The notes below the pieces were generated by a model. It made no database searches. It worked only from the letters and a program-made list of their open reading frames with translations, and had not been told where the DNA came from. From contig JALHSW010000451.1 of NCBI GenBank assembly GCA_022865365.1, positions 1 through 6,544 of the forward strand: a stretch of DNA of 6,544 nucleotides, in the 5' to 3' direction. Made by a program: the position numbers and the translations under genes. Numbering within the stretch: the first letter of the stretch is position 1; each line of letters opens with the position of its first letter. Shown here one piece after another: positions 5,621 through 6,544 of this stretch. The DNA is from Acidimicrobiia bacterium (GTDB taxonomy: Bacteria > Actinomycetota > Acidimicrobiia > IMCC26256 > PALSA-555).

Positions 5621-6544
5621 ACCCCGACTGCATCAGCGGTGCCGGCTGCCTCGGCCGTCGCCGCGATGGCGCCGTCGTAGAAGCCGACCACCTCCACACG
5701 CGCGTCTGGCCCGCGCTCGGGGATCTTCACGGCCACGATCGCCAGGCGGTCGAACCGCACCTCGCGATAGTCGCCCGGCACGACCAGCCCGGTGAAGGTC
5801 TGACGTGAGCGTGGTTGCACGAGCCGGTCGTCCCCCACCCCCGGATTGCCGTCTCCACCCGGATGGATGATCTCGTGGACCGACACGGTGAACAGGCAGA
5901 CCGCGCCCCCGCCGGCGGTGCGGTACGCGATCACCGGATACGGCGCCGCATCGAACTCGAAGTCGACAAGAGCGCTGATGCCCAGCTGCGCCAGCTCGTT
6001 GACGAGACGATCGACGCCTCCGGTCGTCAGTGGTCCTTCCGCGAAGACCCTCGCCGGCGCGCGTTCCTCACCGGCTTCACGCGCCCACAGGTCGGCGAGG
6101 GACTGCGGGAGCGTCTCGGGAATCGCGAGGAGCGTCGCCGCATGGTCGGCATCGAGCAACGTCGCAGCGCCGTCGCGGGTACGCACGGGCTTGGGCAGAC
6201 CCGGCGCGGCGCTCGATTGCGCCGCCATCGAGACCCGCCACGGATCCGACTCGGAGGCCTTCACGAAGACGAAGACCTGGCGGAAGCTTCCGCCATCGGC
6301 CGAGACGCGCTCCGTCGCCATGAACTGGAGCGGGTAGCCCGACTGCCCGGGGACGTACACCCGCACCTGGTCGACCGAGAAGCGCTCGTGCAGCGAGGTG
6401 TCACCGCGCCCGCGAACATCCCGGAAGGTGGCGTCGTCGATGAGCTCGATCGGTGCACTCTCGATCGCTGCTTGACCTTCGGTGTCGAGCGTGTCGTTGT
6501 TCCCCTGGTTCGCTGCGTTGTAGCTCGCAACTACTTGCCGCGCC
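5614..6544 (-). CDS. Hypothetical protein, N-terminus beyond the right edge (possible DUF8094-like secreted/lipoprotein)
   Basis: The frame is open from the TAG at 5614-5616 to the right edge, giving at least 309 residues; a GTG at 6366 is internal, not the start, because clearly protein-like sequence continues upstream of it. The upstream part reads QVVASYNAANQGNNDTLD near the edge, then RFSVDQVRVYVPGQSGYP, QFMATERVSADGGSFRQVFV, and FVKASESDPWRVSMAAQSS. This pattern (repeated-unit-like helix, then strands with a conserved W-R-V) faintly resembles the DUF8094 domain of actinobacterial lipoproteins, but that is a weak recollection. The C-terminal half holds VSVHEIIHPGG (HExxH-like only in part: HEIIH) and a strand-rich region ending RLAIVAVKIPERG. 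No transmembrane segment is visible in this part. An export signal, if any, would be outside the window. It overlaps the nuclease gene tail to tail by 7 bp. Confidence 0.75.
   Translation of the reverse strand, partial: ARQVVASYNAANQGNNDTLDTEGQAAIESAPIELIDDATFRDVRGRGDTSLHERFSVDQVRVYVPGQSGYPLQFMATERVSADGGSFRQVFVFVKASESDPWRVSMAAQSSAAPGLPKPVRTRDGAATLLDADHAATLLAIPETLPQSLADLWAREAGEERAPARVFAEGPLTTGGVDRLVNELAQLGISALVDFEFDAAPYPVIAYRTAGGGAVCLFTVSVHEIIHPGGDGNPGVGDDRLVQPRSRQTFTGLVVPGDYREVRFDRLAIVAVKIPERGPDARVEVVGFYDGAIAATAEAAGTADAVGVQ

Overview
This high-GC window looks like chromosomal DNA from an actinobacterium. The protein sequences suggest Acidimicrobiia or a related uncultured lineage, but that placement rests on impression, not a search. 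It carries seven confident protein genes, one of them cut by the right edge, plus a possible gene start at the left edge. I see no RNA genes, CRISPR arrays, insertion sequences or other mobile-element hallmarks.

Left part (about 1-2330), minus strand: a complete class A penicillin-binding protein (GT51 transglycosylase plus transpeptidase, with one N-terminal membrane anchor and a Thr/Pro-rich tail). After it, at the very edge, lie the first 12 codons of a possible next gene. A compact group of inverted repeats sits in the 111-bp gap upstream of the PBP gene.

Middle (about 2326-4321), minus strand: three small enzyme genes. A cupin gene overlaps a luciferase-like flavin oxidoreductase gene by 4 bp (stop and start share GTGA), which implies co-translation. 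After a 125-bp gap comes a VOC/glyoxalase-fold protein resembling extradiol dioxygenases, with its own good ribosome binding site. These families together suggest oxidative catabolism of a small, possibly aromatic, substrate; the substrate cannot be read from the sequence.

Right part (4417-6544): across a 95-bp divergent intergenic region, a plus-strand pair encodes a D-2-hydroxyacid dehydrogenase-like protein and a NYN/PIN-like putative nuclease. The dehydrogenase is notable because most of its N-terminal substrate-binding domain is absent by an apparently clean in-frame deletion, while the NAD-binding domain and the catalytic Arg/Glu/His remain. The nuclease gene ends tail to tail, with a 7-bp overlap, against a minus-strand gene for an unrecognised protein that runs off the right edge.

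No obviously new multi-gene system is present. The points most worth a second look are the truncated dehydrogenase, the coupled cupin and oxidoreductase genes, and the two intergenic regions with inverted repeats.
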